Shown one piece after another: positions 30,181 to 41,010 of a stretch of DNA of 64,000 nucleotides. Position 1 is the first letter of the stretch. Each line of letters starts with the position of its first letter. Below the pieces are notes generated by a model that was given only the letters and a program-made list of their open reading frames with translations, ran no database searches and was not told the origin of the DNA. A program made the translations under genes and the position numbers. Origin of the DNA: Agarophyton chilense (lineage: Eukaryota > Rhodophyta > Florideophyceae > Gracilariales > Gracilariaceae); NCBI GenBank assembly GCA_030374765.1, contig JARGXX010000040.1:237795-301794 (forward strand). Reading direction: 5' to 3'.

Positions 30181-32437
30181 GTAACCAAGAGGTTACAGAC
30201 TGCTTCGAAGAACTTTAATGCCAGGTTTGAACCATTATCGGTAAGGAAGTACAGTTTTGCACCATACGGGTAGACCCAATTGTTGAGGAACGCGATCGCC
30301 GGCGTTGTTAACTTCGTATCCTTTAAAGTAATCGCTCCCGTGAGCTTCGAGATCCTGTCGGTGATCACTAGAATGTGCTGATACCCATTCTTGGTCTTGG
30401 GAAGTGGTCCTAGAAGGCCTTTCGCAACAAACTCCAGCCGACCCGCTGCTGGAAACAGCTTGAGGTATTTTCGATGCTTTTGAATACCACCGCGGGTACG
30501 AACATAGGATTCGCATTGACCTACAAAGGTATAGATATCATGGGCCATATGAGGCCAGTAGAACTGTTGCCTCAAGGTGTAATATATACTGGTGGCACCG
30601 GGGTGTCCCGATAGTCGCAGGGAGTGCGCGAGATACAAGACTTTCGGGCGAAGCGCTTTCGGAACCACATTTTGAAGGCCACCATCCAAGGTTGACCTTC
30701 TCACGATGTACCCATTGTGGTCCGCATCGAATTGTGATCCTTTGAAACCAATTTGGTCATCCATTTTTCTGCAGTACGCATCCTGGACCTGTTCTCGTAG
30801 GAATTCCTCGCGGGTTACGGGCATGAAGTTCGTTTCCTCTAGGGTCGGTATCTTAGTTGCGATGTCGTTGTTCCGCAAAGCACCACTTTCAGGTAAGTAC
30901 CAACATCCTTCTAGGTGTTCGCCGGTACCATTTTGGTTTGATGATACCCAAAAGCAAGGGATATCATCGTCCACAGGTTCTGTCTCTAACCCTGAGGAGT
31001 TTAAGCGTGACATAGCATCAGCTATGTTGTGCTTGATACCTGGACGGTATTGTCCGTCGTATTCAAACTCCGTCAGTCTCAACCTCCAACGGGCAAGTCT
31101 ACCAGAGGCCTCTGCGAGTCCGAGGATCCACCTTAAGGCGTTGTGGTCCGTGTGCAACGTAAAGCGCTCACCATACAGGTATGGACGGAGCATCAACATG
31201 CTCCACACTACTGCGAGACATTTCTTCTCGGTTACCGTGTAGTTCTGCTCCGCCTCATTAATAGCGTTGCTGCAGTCCCCTATAAGTAATTTGTCTCCGT
31301 TGTGCTGCTCCTGCATGAGACAACATCCAATTTGGGCATGGGATGCATCCGTATCCAGCGTGTACGGTAGACCTGTTTTCGGTAACGCTAAGATTGGCGG
31401 GGACAAAGGCGCTCGTTTCAATTCCTCAAAGGTATCCATTTCGTTGTTCGATAGATTCTCAAACCGTTCAGGTTCACCTTTCTGGAGCTTCTTGTTGAGG
31501 GGAACCGCTATTTTCGCGAATCCCTTCACGAAGCGACGATAGACGTTGCATAAACCTATAATGGATCGTACGTCTGTCTGGTATCGTGGCACTTTGACCT
31601 TCTGTACGGCTCTAGTATTACTCGGCGCAATCTCTAGGGTACCAGGGCTTATGATGTGGCCCAGGTATTCAACCGTTCTGGTAAAGAAGACGCATTTTCG
31701 TAGCTTCAGCGTCACCCCCGCCTCAGCTAGGAGGTTTAGTACGGTGCGCACGTGAGCAAAATGCTCTTCTACCGATCTGGAGTAGATGATTACATCATCG
31801 ATGTATACCAAGGCGGTTGTCCACTTACCCTTCGAAAGGATGATGTCCAGCGCCCTTTGAAAGGTGGCTGGAGCATTGCGCAACCCGAATGGCATCCGCG
31901 TGAAGCGAAACAAACCTGAATGCCACATGAAGGTCGTTTTTTCTCGATCTGTTTCACCTACAGGTACCTGCCAATAACCACAATTGGCATCCAACATGGT
32001 AAATATCTGCACATCTCCCATGGATTCGATGCACTCATCCATTCTAGGTATCTGGTACGAATCCCTGACGGTCACGCTATTGAGCCCCCTGTAGTCCACA
32101 CAGAACCTCATACTGTTATCCCCTTTCTTCTGAACCAGAACCACGGGACTAGCCCAATCTGCGTTGGCTAGTTCAATTACACCTTCTTGGAGCATTCGCT
32201 CCATTTCTTTGAGTTCTACTTCTCTCGCCTTCGGACCTGCGCGGTATGGTTGCTGATAAATAGGCTTCGAGTCCGGGAGGAGCTCGATGCGATGCTGTGT
32301 GGCCTTTATTTGGCCCAGATGGCCTGACCACGTCGTTTTGAACTCCTCCAGAAGGTCGATAATACGGCCCCGCAGTTCGCCGTTTTCTTCACCGATCTGG
32401 ATTGCATCTTCCCATTGCTGCTCAGGGTCAGGTTCAT
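29979..32437 (-). pseudogene. Gypsy pol: reverse transcriptase, RNase H, integrase N-terminal half
   Basis: Long open frame. The reverse transcriptase shows FCVDYRGLNSVTVRDSYQIP, FTMLDANCGYWQVPV, FRFTRMPFGLRNAPATFQRA and the catalytic LVYIDDVIIYS (about 31785). RNase H shows YTLDTDASHAQIGCCLMQE, YTVTEKKCLAVVW and FTLHTDHNALRWI. The integrase zinc region (SGHPGATS; QCESYVRTRG) has its last Cys replaced by Tyr. In the core the usual MDLLGPLP reads AKGLLGPLP, so the first Asp is lost, while LTDNGSN keeps the second. The first ATG in frame is 32204, but the domain starts upstream (YQQPYRAGPKAREVELKEME). Confidence 0.92.
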
Positions 32438-32475
32438 CTTACTTGTCTACCGATTCCTTATCGGTTAGCTCTGGG

Positions 32476-32838
32476 TTAAAGTTGGTGTTTATCGATACCT
32501 TTGCAGTTGTGGACGCATTTGCGCACCCCCCCTTCCTTATCGAAGGCGACCTCGCCGAGATCAGTGTGAGCTACGGTGAAGTCCCCTTGTGATGCCGGTA
32601 GTGCGATGCCAACATTGGTATTCTTCGGCAACTTCACGTTGTGACTGCTGAAGTTGCTGAGACACACCTTAAAGGGTTGATTTGGGATGCTGTAGACAAT
32701 CCCGTTGGCCATCAAGGTGAGGTATCGATGTGCTAACCTCGGATGGTTTTCTAGTATGACCAGCCCTGGGGTCGCACACGACACCGGTACCAATATTTGG
32801 TGCAATGGCGGGATAACAACCTGTTTGGTAAGGCGCAC
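32476..32838 (-). pseudogene. Gypsy protease-reverse transcriptase linker
   Basis: A 120-codon frame (VIPPLHQILVPVSCATPGLV; LTLMANGIVYSIPNQPFKVC; NVKLPKNTNVGIALP) matching the beta-rich spacer found between protease and reverse transcriptase in many gypsy polyproteins. A stop at 32476 and a frame change separate it from pol. Confidence 0.65.
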
Positions 32839-32901
32839 TTTGTTGGAGACCGTTTCGGTGGATATCGTCTTCTTCGGTTTAAAGAACCATCCCCGTTTGG
32901 T

Positions 32902-33389
32902 TTACGTATTACCTACAATGGCAATTCGTCCCCCGTGACGTAGGGTGACGGTACGGGAACCAGGAAGAATTGCTTTGACATGTCTGTCAATGAAGTTCGT
33001 ACCTAGTAGGCAGTCTGTTGGTAAACGGTAGACAAAAAAGAATTGCAGTCTTACCTTGAGGTGTCCGAGCTGCACCAAGTGGTGAGCATACCTCGAAGGT
33101 TTAATGGGCACTCATTTGCATCCACCAGCGGGTTTTTGTCGGAAGGTCAGCTCAAGTTCCGAAGTACCGCCTCAGGTATGACGCGGGAGTTCAGGACGTT
33201 TGGGCCGGCCACAGTATTCCACACGCAGGTGACCGGGACCGCAAGGCGATCGGATAAACACATTGAAGCACGTACTTTATAGTTGTTGTACTTCATAAGA
33301 CAAACCGGAACTGGTTGTGACGTGTTGTCTTCCACCTTCAAGGTTCTGGGTATCGATTGGCCTTCCAATTGAAGGTTGCGTTCGGCCAT
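32902..33389 (-). pseudogene. Gypsy aspartic protease, active site lost
   Basis: Two overlapping frames. The first (33147-33389) carries the active-site region as VWNTVAGPNVLNSRVI. By comparison with the family's DTGAGPN, the catalytic Asp is Asn and the Gly is Val. The second (32902-33111) has the C-terminal YRLPTDCLLGTNFIDRHVKA part. Retropepsin would process Gag-Pol; this copy cannot. A frame change lies near 33111-33147. Confidence 0.8.
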
Positions 33390-34303
33390 TACGCCAACCG
33401 TTCGGTGTTTTCCTCCTGTACGGGAGGGGTTGAGTCCAAGTTTGGTGTTTCCTCGATGGTATTGACCTGTACCGGTGTACGGGGTTGGAACCTATTTGGT
33501 GCTTGCGTTGAAGACTTATAGAGGCGTTGGTGATTCTGCATGCGAGTCTGAGTCAACTGGTCACTCATCGCTGGGGGTAAATTAGCGCAATTGCTTGCCA
33601 AAGGGTCTGTCGCAATACAGAACTAGCAAACGAGGCCTCCAGTTTGGGGGTCTCGCGTTACCATTGAGGGGGGCTTCGAAACCTGGTTGGTAGGAGAAGT
33701 GGCGTAGGATGTGGGTGGCGAGTTATGGGAGCTTGTTCCCTGCATCCTCTGCGAGCTCATTGCACTTGGCGGCGATTGTACCGAGTTTGGTGTACGCGTT
33801 GACGACCAATTCCCTACCGTCGAAAGTTTCGAGAACCGCCCCTGGGTCGCTACCAAGTGGATAGCGGTCCCTGTAGGTACTTCGATGTGCCAGCTGCACT
33901 CTGAGGTTGTGGTCTCTTCAATTTCCAAGAAGGACCTTTTCGATTTTTCCTTCGAGGTTTGAGGAATGGCTGGTCTCTTTCCCAGCCGAAGAGTATCTCC
34001 AAGGCCCTGGGAGTATCGAGCCAGCCCATTGTATTCTACCTTTCGGTTAATGGCCAAGTAGTTGCGTACCTGGCAACGGATCGCTTTGTCGACATTGTCA
34101 GCCAATAGCGACCTTAACCTAGAGGTAGTGAACACATTACCACAGCGGGTTGCCAGATTCCACAGCGCGAGCGAAAACTTCGATTCGGTTTTCCCAGACC
34201 TTTGATGGTAAGCGAGGACTTCCGAATAAGTCTCTTGGATAACCTCATCGGTGGCGTATGTTTCCAAAAGGAAATTGACCACCTCTGGGTATGACTCCAA
34301 CAT
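33390..34303 (-). pseudogene. Gypsy gag, capsid C-terminal part
   Basis: 33623-34303 is open. It shows the helical capsid-type segment VIQETYSEVLAYHQRSGKTE with FSLALWNLATRCGNVFTTSR and the Ser/Pro/Thr-rich tail. Another short frame (33389-33601) completes it before the protease. A frame change near 34303-34373 links it to the upstream gag half. No classic zinc knuckle was seen. Confidence 0.7.
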
Positions 34304-34372
34304 CTCTGTGCCATCCTAATCCATCGCTAAGGTATTGCCGCGGAGCCTTCCCTGCAGCAAGTAGTATGCTTG

Positions 34373-35697
34373 TCATTTCAGGTAAAACTGAAATAGCCAC
34401 ATAGCAGCGCCCTCGGAAAAACCATTTTGGTCACATGCAAGCTTGAACTTCTGTAGAAACTCAATCACCGCAATAGGATCCGTAATTGTGAAGGTTGTGT
34501 CACCCATTTGGAAGCTGAGCTTCTTGTGGTGCTTAGTAATCTTCTGAGCAACCTCTTGGGTGTATTCAGACGACTTGTTGATCAACCGATAGTTCCTGTA
34601 GTCAACCGCTTTGGTGAACATATCGTTCAAGGGTTGGTGCACCTCCAGGTCTATTTCGGTGTCCGACTCAGAGTCGGACGACTCATTGTATCGCTTCTTA
34701 CCTTTTCGGTTCTTTTTCGACGACTTCTTCGTCGACCTGTTCGGTTTCTTCTTCTTCTTACCTTTACGGTCATCATCCGACGATGAACTCGTATCGGAAC
34801 TGGAGTCCGACGAGTCCGGGTCTGAATCATCCCCTCGATTATTTCCCGTCTTCGTCCTCCGCTTCTTACCCTTTCGGTTTCTTCGTCGCTCATCCAACGA
34901 GTCAGACGAATCTTCCTTGGGATCACCTCCGTGGGTATCTTTAGAACGAAACCAGTAATTGGTGGCAGATAAATGTCTTGAGGATCTAAATTCCCCGGGA
35001 CCTCTTGACTCTGCTTCGGACCTTGTAGGTACTCACTTTCAGTCGGTAAGTGTTTGGAATGGGTGTAATGACCCATTTAGAACCCTTGTTGTATGCGCTT
35101 TGCAATGTTCACCTGTGTAGGTCGGGATTCTGCGAATCCCTCGGAAACCCCAAGGTCTTGCCCCGCGCGGTAAACATGCTCCCTAGCATCTGTAAAGAGG
35201 TACTGTTTCACCATTTCTGGTATCCTGTCCGATAGCTCTTGAGCTGCTCGGTCAACCACAATACGGGTAAATGCATCGGCGTCCATTGAGGTCGGAACCA
35301 TCCGGGTATCCGACTTCTCCTTTAAGGTTAATGCATCCTCGACCGCGAGGGTGACGAGCGCTTTCGCTTGCTCTTCGAGCTAAGGCCATAGCTCCTCGGC
35401 TGCAACCTAAATTGGTAATTCCCTTTGAGGTTCTGTTGCCATAGGCGGCGGACCATGTACCTTTACGGTTTTGTCCCGAGTGTGCTGGAGCAGCTCCTCG
35501 GGGTTCTCTAGAATCGGGTGAGCCGATGGGGCTCCTTTAATAGCTTTATGGCTTGGCGGGGCGCTCGCACCACGCGTATTCCGTTTAGGTTGTTCCATTT
35601 TTGACCAATAGTGGTATCCTGTATTGCTTTGCTGGATTTCCTGAAACCAAATAGGTGTACAAGCGTCCAATCCTTCTCGGAATCTCGTTTGAACCAT
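34373..35697 (-). pseudogene. Gypsy gag, N-terminal part with charged low-complexity region
   Basis: Pieces at 35407-35697 (starts MVQTRFREGLDACTPIWFQE, just inside the 5' LTR), 35077-35301 (AAQELSDRIPEMVKQYLF) and 34373-34897. The last has an Asp/Ser stretch and Lys-rich blocks (DRKGKKKKKPNRSTKKSSKK), then LSFQMGDTTFTITDPIAVIE leading into the capsid. Frames are broken by stops at about 35407 and 35077. The first ATG inside the LTR fits a gag start at 35697. Confidence 0.72.
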
Positions 35698-35724
35698 GAA
35701 GATACGACGAAACCTAAAAAAACT

Positions 35725-35742
35725 TTCTAAATCGGGAGACCA
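35725..35742 (-). other. Gypsy primer-binding site (putative)
   Basis: On the minus strand the 5' LTR is followed, after three bases, by TGGTCTCCCGATTTAGAA. It starts with TGG, complementary to a tRNA CCA end. The tRNA was not identified. Confidence 0.5.
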
Positions 35743-35745
35743 AAA

Positions 35746-36119
35746 TGTCGTACAATCACCTCTGGGGTTTGCTACTGTCTTGTCTCGGGAGCGTGTTGAC
35801 GCTCAACCTTAAAAGTTAGACGTGATAAACCTCGATGGTAACAGGGCACCGTGAAAACCCGCAGGGACAAACGGCGGGGCAACTAGCCTACACCGTGTAG
35901 GTGAACGATGATAGGCGTTGACGCGCGGTACAACCTAAATTACAATTACTAACAATCACTCAACCAGAAGGTACATGTCAACACTACACGTGGCTGACAA
36001 CACCTAGATGGTAACTCGCCCGGAGCTGCGTGGCCGATGATCCCTCGCATTCATCACCGACAAGGTCAGTGTAGTATATCGACAACCTCAAAGGTCAAAC
36101 CTTTTGCCACTATAAGACA
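35746..36119 (-). repeat. Gypsy 5' LTR (374 bp, internally deleted)
   Basis: Begins TGTCGTACAATC and ends TATAAGACA. Collinear with the left LTR except for a missing block of about 208 bases after GCGCGGTACAACCTA. As the 5' LTR would supply the promoter, the deletion may have silenced the element. Confidence 0.92.
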
Positions 36120-36124
36120 GCCCG
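36120..36124. repeat. Target-site duplication GCCCG (right)
   Basis: Identical to 27004-27008. Confidence 0.9.
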
Positions 36125-36185
36125 ATGATCGTTTGCGTCAATCCCTGGGGTTCTTCTTTTGTTGGCATCAGGTGGAGCTTCACTA

Positions 36186-36346
36186 ACACACAAATACAAC
36201 ATGTAAGCGTACGAAATACATTTCAAAAACTTTTGCCACGACATAATGTCAACGATTCATGGTACAGCCACTAAAAATACAAATACAAAAACATTGGGCA
36301 TTTGCAACAAGAGAAGGTGAATCGCATCAACAAGAACATTCTAATA
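36186..36346 (-). repeat. copia-2 3' LTR remnant
   Basis: ACACACAAATACAACATGTAAGCG onward matches 41011-41170 at roughly three quarters to four fifths of positions, ending at ACATTCTAATA. Only this core of the LTR is alignable. Confidence 0.6.
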
Positions 36347-36582
36347 CTCTTGCGTCTTCAACCAAAATGTTTCTCGGATCTTTTAGTTTCCGAAATATCC
36401 TGAGGGTTGAAGTTGAGTTTGTCAGTAAATAGCGTAAGCTGAAGAGCGTCTATCTTCTTTGTGAGTAGATCTGCAAGGTTGGAGTTTCCAGGAACCCAAG
36501 ATATTTTGTCCACTGCACCAGTCTGAAATTCATATTGGACGCAGCTAACTTCTCCGCGAATAGACTTGGCGATAGAGTTTTT

Positions 36583-37251
36583 CTACGTCAAGAGTGATGT
36601 GATTGAATCTTTGGATTCAACTGCAATTCTCAGTTTGACCTCCATATCTAACAGCTCCGGGTATGCCTTAGAGATAGTCCTGCCTTCATCAATGCCTTCA
36701 GAAACAGCAAAAATCTCGGCTGCTGGAACGCTTTTAACTGGGCGCTCTGCCTTGTGAAAGAGCCACGAGATGGTATAATCAATAGAACTGCTTTTCATTT
36801 CACCTACAAGTAGACCAGTTAGAACTCCAAGTTGACCACAAGCATCAGTACGTGATGCATCAACAAATACTAAGACGCTGATCTCATGCTGTTTGCTATC
36901 TGTCTGCCTAGGGTGTGCGATTGTTTTCCCAAGCTTTTTAAGCTTTGCAAAAAAAAATAACTGGTTGAACAAAATGGCAGACCTTAAGATCGGGTGCTTT
37001 TTGCTGTAGATAGCTCGCATAGAATGAGCAAAAAGGCGATGCAGCAGTTCCGATCCATCCAAGGGAACTGTTGGTTGAGGCAAATAATGACTTCTCAATC
37101 TGGTTGAGTGGTTCGTCAGAATGCTTGCGACGTTGTCTGGAGAAGGGATACTCAGTAACAGCTTCCATTTTGTCGTCGGCGTCAGTCTCAATGGTAAGGT
37201 CACCATTTTGAATAGTGTTAATCTCAAAGAAACGTAGCTTTCCTGGTCCAT
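36583..37251 (-). pseudogene. copia-2 reverse transcriptase end and RNase H
   Basis: RNase H recognisable in ISVLVFVDASRTDACGQLGV, YTISWLFHKAERPVKSVPAA and EIFAVSEGIDEGRTISKAYP. The catalytic Asp of the VDAS motif and the Glu of the AAE motif are present. The upstream portion overlaps, in another frame, the segment 36938-37435. Confidence 0.8.
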
Positions 37252-38170
37252 GCATCACATCACCAAACTTGAATCGTTTGTCAAATTCCATCATTCCACG
37301 TTTCACACCGTTGGCATCACATGCAACGTTCAAGTCATCTACAATTTTTGCGACAATTAGTCCCAACCTTCCGTTTTCTTTTTGAAAGAAGAGCTGGGGC
37401 ACGTGAGCTGACTGAGTGAGTCCAATTTCAAACATAATACTGTCGGACTGGTTCTACCATTTATCATTGGCATTTGCAAGCCCGTATGCAGCTGTCAACA
37501 ACAACCATAGATTAGTAGATTTCATTCGGCTTTCTTTGGGAGGGCGCACATAGACATTTCTCTGCGCCTCACCGGTCTGCAAAAATGCAGAGTTTACATC
37601 AGCCCTGCAAATGTTCCATCGGAATAAAGATGCTATGGACTCGAGAATCCAAAGACCTGTAGGTGGACACGTTATACAGTCTTTGCTTAGGACGATCCTT
37701 AAGTCATCTTCGCTACCATGAGGTGCTATTCGTGCTTTTAGCTTCAAAGAGCCATCGTCATTACTCTTCATTTTGTAAAGTGTGTGACTATTGATTATAT
37801 TTGAGTTCGGAAGAACTTCGTCGTGTGTGACAGGGCGCACAGTCTTGATGAAGGTTTCCTCTTCTAACTTGTATGCATTGAATAGAGGGTATTGGTGGAA
37901 CCCTTGTGCGTGGTGCTTGAGGAATGGCTTATTCCCAAAATGCTTTACCATTGACGACTGAACAGCTTTCTCAGTGCTAGTGACTTGTAAATCAGGCAGT
38001 GTTGGACTAGAGCTAGAGCTAGCTGTAAGTGCATTGTTGTAGTTCCAAACTTCCTTTATCATATCTAGGAGTTCTTTGTCGCCGTCCTCATAATAGGTGT
38101 TTAGACGACCATCTTCGTCTGCTGAATGCACAGTTCCTGGATAAAAATGCGCAGCCATGGGCCAGAGCAC
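36938..38170 (-). pseudogene. copia-2 reverse transcriptase
   Basis: Frame 37454-38170 has HTLYKMKSNDDGSLKLKARI, then the palm start NICRADVNSAFLQTGEAQRN. Frame 36938-37435 continues with LFFQKENGRLGLIVAKIVDD, where the YVDD box reads KIVDD, and KFGDVMHGPGKLRFFEINT. A stop near 37454 (ANANDKW*) breaks the two. Confidence 0.85.
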
Positions 38171-38276
38171 TGAAAAAATGTGTCCAACTGTCGGTTTATC
38201 ATACGGACAGTCCGTCGATAGTACATCATCAGCAGCTGCATTCTCATGATACGATGTAGCCTGGGAGTCAAAAAAT

Positions 38277-39468
38277 CTACTTGGTACTATAGTCCGGACT
38301 TGCTTCGGCAGTCGTTACAGGCAACGTGCCTGCAGAACTACGCTGTTCAATAGAGAGTTCATCTACCGAGCCCATTCCTTCCTGTACTAGTTGGGCGAAG
38401 CTCTCTTTAGAAAGTGCTGGCCAGGTATCTTCAAAGGCGGCAATAATTTCCCGACCCTTGCGTCCTGGAACGGTCACTGAGCGAGCAGCTCTGTTGACTA
38501 AGAGGATCGGTTTGGGATCCGTCCACTTTCCTCTCTTTTCATAGTCTTTCTTTTGGTTGACTTCAACAAAGTCACCAACTGCGATTGGTGGTTCAGTCAC
38601 AGAATTTGAGCGAAGAATTAGCGCTAGTTTGCGGCGTTCTTGTAGCTGGTCACGAGCAATGCGAACATCGTCAGGTATAGCAGTTTTGTTAGGCTCGGCG
38701 GCAATAGGATTTGAGAAGCCTTTCGCTAGTTCAAATGCAGACAAGGTGTTGTTACCGTAAAGATCGTTAGAAATACACAGAGGCTTGTATGCAGCTACTT
38801 TGGGGTCAAACTCGGAACCAGCATCCTCTTTTAGGTTAATAAAGATGCTGCGAAAGATGTTATGCTTAGACACTATCGCATTTTTCGAGTGCCTGCCAGG
38901 AGGCACTCGATGAATCGGTATTCCAAGCTTCTTGGCGTAGCGCTTGAACGATCCGACTTGGAAGGCTTTGTCTGCACGAATAGAGTCAGGGTACCAGAAC
39001 TGGGATAACCAGGAGGCTTCAAAGGCAAAAATAGCCTCTGTAAGACTTGTTGAAGTTACTACAAGAGCACTTGAATATCTTGTAATTAGATCCATCAAGT
39101 GCATTTGCAGCATCTCATCAAAAAAAAAGATCGACACATAAAACCTCGTTGTAGTTCTTAGAAAGGGAACTAATGGAGACCTTGAGACTGGGCTGCGGCA
39201 CCGCTGCGGAGCGACAAGCAGTGCAGCGATTGATCATTTCCGTGAGCTACGACTTTACGGTCTCAATCCAGATTCCATTCCTCTCTAGCAAGAGCTTGTA
39301 GTCACTATAGCTTGCATGGCCACATACGTGTTTGTAGGCCTTGTCTATAATCTTCTTTACATCACACCATGGTGTGGTGTCAAGAGTTACTGCAGAGGCT
39401 CGAAAGAGTAGAGCCGTCATTGCAGTGAGATGTAAAGATTCCCAATGCCGAGTAGCTAAGGAAGCCAT
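38277..39468 (-). pseudogene. copia-2 integrase
   Basis: The zinc region HVCGHASYSDYK (39247-39468) and CTACRSA are followed by the core: FFFDEMLQMHLMDLITRYSS, the second Asp in SIRADKAFQVGSF, and GRHSKNAIVSKHNIFRSIF. There the position expected to be the third catalytic Glu reads Val. The C-terminal region (VGDFVEVNQKKDYEKRGKW) is like the PyRE/CoDi-type SH3-like end. One frame break lies at 39140-39247. Confidence 0.82.
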
Positions 39469-39547
39469 TATTGATTATGGAAAGGTGGTCTCGGTGTCCG
39501 TGAGAGACGAACATAAGTGCATTTCTGCCTATGTGCTCGGTATTAGC

Positions 39548-39860
39548 TTATCGAGTCACGTTTCTTCCAATGACCCACTGGGGTGATCCGTCTAGAACAA
39601 GGTGCTTGATCCGAACTGAATTACCGTGGTCAGATGTCGCAGTGAGGGCAATTGATCCTAGTATGTGACGTGCTGAACTGGTGTGCCGGCCAGTTCCGTA
39701 CTGCCAGTGCGTGTGTCCGTTGAGTGCCAGGGGTATGGCATCTAGCTTCGGGTTAGCTGGCAATCCGATGTGATCGGCTAGTAAGTTCAGTTCTATTTAT
39801 CCAATTGCGGAGAACGATGCTTCGTCGTCAAGCAGTGGTCCGAGTTCGACCAGAGATGTA
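39548..39860 (-). pseudogene. copia-2 protease and pre-integrase region
   Basis: ELGPLLDDEASFSAIG near 39800-39845 occupies the place of the retropepsin active site; the related inserted fragment reads LLDDGAPYSASG. The rest (LPANPKLDAIPLALNGHTHW; VLDGSPQWVIGRNVTR) corresponds to the beta strands, the last resembling the ILG/VIGR motif. An extra Asp in DDGA is a lineage trait or decay. Confidence 0.65.
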
Positions 39861-40850
39861 TCGGTACTGGCGGATGAGCTAGTCAGAGTTGCCATATTAA
39901 ATGAGACAGTCTTCCTCTTAGACTTGTCTCTGCTGTGCTGATCATGGTAAGGTGTGTTTCCAGTGCAATTAGAGTGACGACCGTTTTCTTTTGACCCAGA
40001 TGGGGCATCAAATGACTTCATATGCGATGGGAATGAGCTGTCGGGATAGTGGTTGCGCCTCCAGTGTCCATATTTTCTGCATTCATCACAGGGATACTTT
40101 AAAATGGAAGATTGTCCCTTGTAACGGCTTCTGTGACTGCGAAGATGTTCTCGAGTATGGCTTGTTCTAGCAGAGCTGGCAACAAGCGATCCAATTTCGC
40201 TGTTTGGGGAGGTCTTATCGCAGTGCTTAATGACCGAGGCTACTGATTGATCCGTTATAGAGTTGATAAACTCTTCATTCGACGACTGCAAAATGAGGTT
40301 CTCATCAGATGATTCGCCTGCTGCCATAACGGAAACCCGTTTGGAGTCATCAATGGCGGAATTAGATAGTAGCATTAAAGCAGTAATGCACTCGGGTAGC
40401 CTGATAGTAGAAGATATGGAGTTGAACTTTGGAACTTGTGTCGAGAATCGAGACTCGAAGTTCTTCATGGTCTCGGTGCTGCAACGGCGAGTATTCCATA
40501 GCATATTGAGCGCGGGAAGCTTCACTTACTATAGAGAGGGCATCCTTCTGATATATATTGCCCACGAAGAAGTCTACTTCCCAATCTTCAATCAGCTCAG
40601 TCTGTGACATTCCAGTGCGAAGATCTTTTGCACGGCCATAAAATTGAGATTTGATACAAACAGCCTGCATTGCTGTCGGCATCTTGCTGCTATTAGAGTC
40701 TGGGAGAGTTTTGTGAAACGTCTGCCAGAGCTTGACTGCATCTTGATATTCTTCCTGGTCACCCCTCCCATCAGTCCATGGAGGGGATCTCACATCCCAG
40801 GAGAACTTGGTCCTAGACGAAAAGTTGGCTTAGAATGCTGGGCCCATCAC
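39797..40850 (-). pseudogene. copia-2 gag
   Basis: ATG at about 40850 (MGPA then a stop) begins as in the related fragment at 1191. SPPWTDGRGDQEEYQDAVKL and ESRFSTQVPKFNSISSTIRL with LPECITALMLLSNSAIDD follow. A zinc knuckle CDECRKYGHWRRNHYP (CCHH-like, near 40080) precedes the protease. Frames change near 40525 and 40362. Confidence 0.78.
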
Positions 40851-41010
40851 TAAAAAAAATTAGACTGCGCCTTCGTGCTTGGTCGAGCTAGTCGACTGAG
40901 AACGACAAATTCAAGTGCTTTCTGTCAGTGTAAAACAAATTCCACATTGAGAGAGAGGTCTCTACCTCTTCCCGCTGGTTTACCAACTACAAACATGGTG
41001 ATTTGTAAGG

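Larger units (their letters stand above)
27009..36119 (-). mobile_element. Complete Ty3/gypsy LTR retrotransposon
   Basis: A 9111-bp element on the minus strand, bounded by direct LTRs starting TGTCGTACAATC and by the perfect 5-bp duplication GCCCG. Internal order from the right: primer site, gag, protease, reverse transcriptase, RNase H, integrase, then a 1.8 kb 3' region with plus-strand ORFs, purine tract and LTR. The two LTRs differ at about 19 of 374 aligned positions by hand count, so it is not a recent insertion. Pol is nearly open, but key protease and integrase residues are replaced. The element is saturated with an ACC-N5-GGT motif (separate entry). Confidence 0.95.
27009..36119. 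repeat. Dispersed gapped palindrome ACC-N5-GGT, about 50 copies
   Basis: Hand scanning of the element gave about 50 exact 11-mers. Examples: 27155 ACCGTGTAGGT, 27917 ACCAAGTTGGT, 28102 ACCTTTAAGGT, 28174 and 28458 ACCATTGAGGT, 29167 ACCAACTTGGT, 30061 ACCAGTTTGGT, 30927 and 34421 ACCATTTTGGT, 31463 ACCGTTCAGGT, 32849 ACCGTTTCGGT, 33334 ACCTTCAAGGT, 34760 and 35459 ACCTTTACGGT, 35020 ACCTTGTAGGT. They lie in LTRs, gag, pol and the 3' region and in different reading frames, so coding does not explain them. Chance expectation for six fixed bases in 9.1 kb is about two. Versions with N4 or N6 are also frequent. None was found at 25948-27008. Confidence 0.85.
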
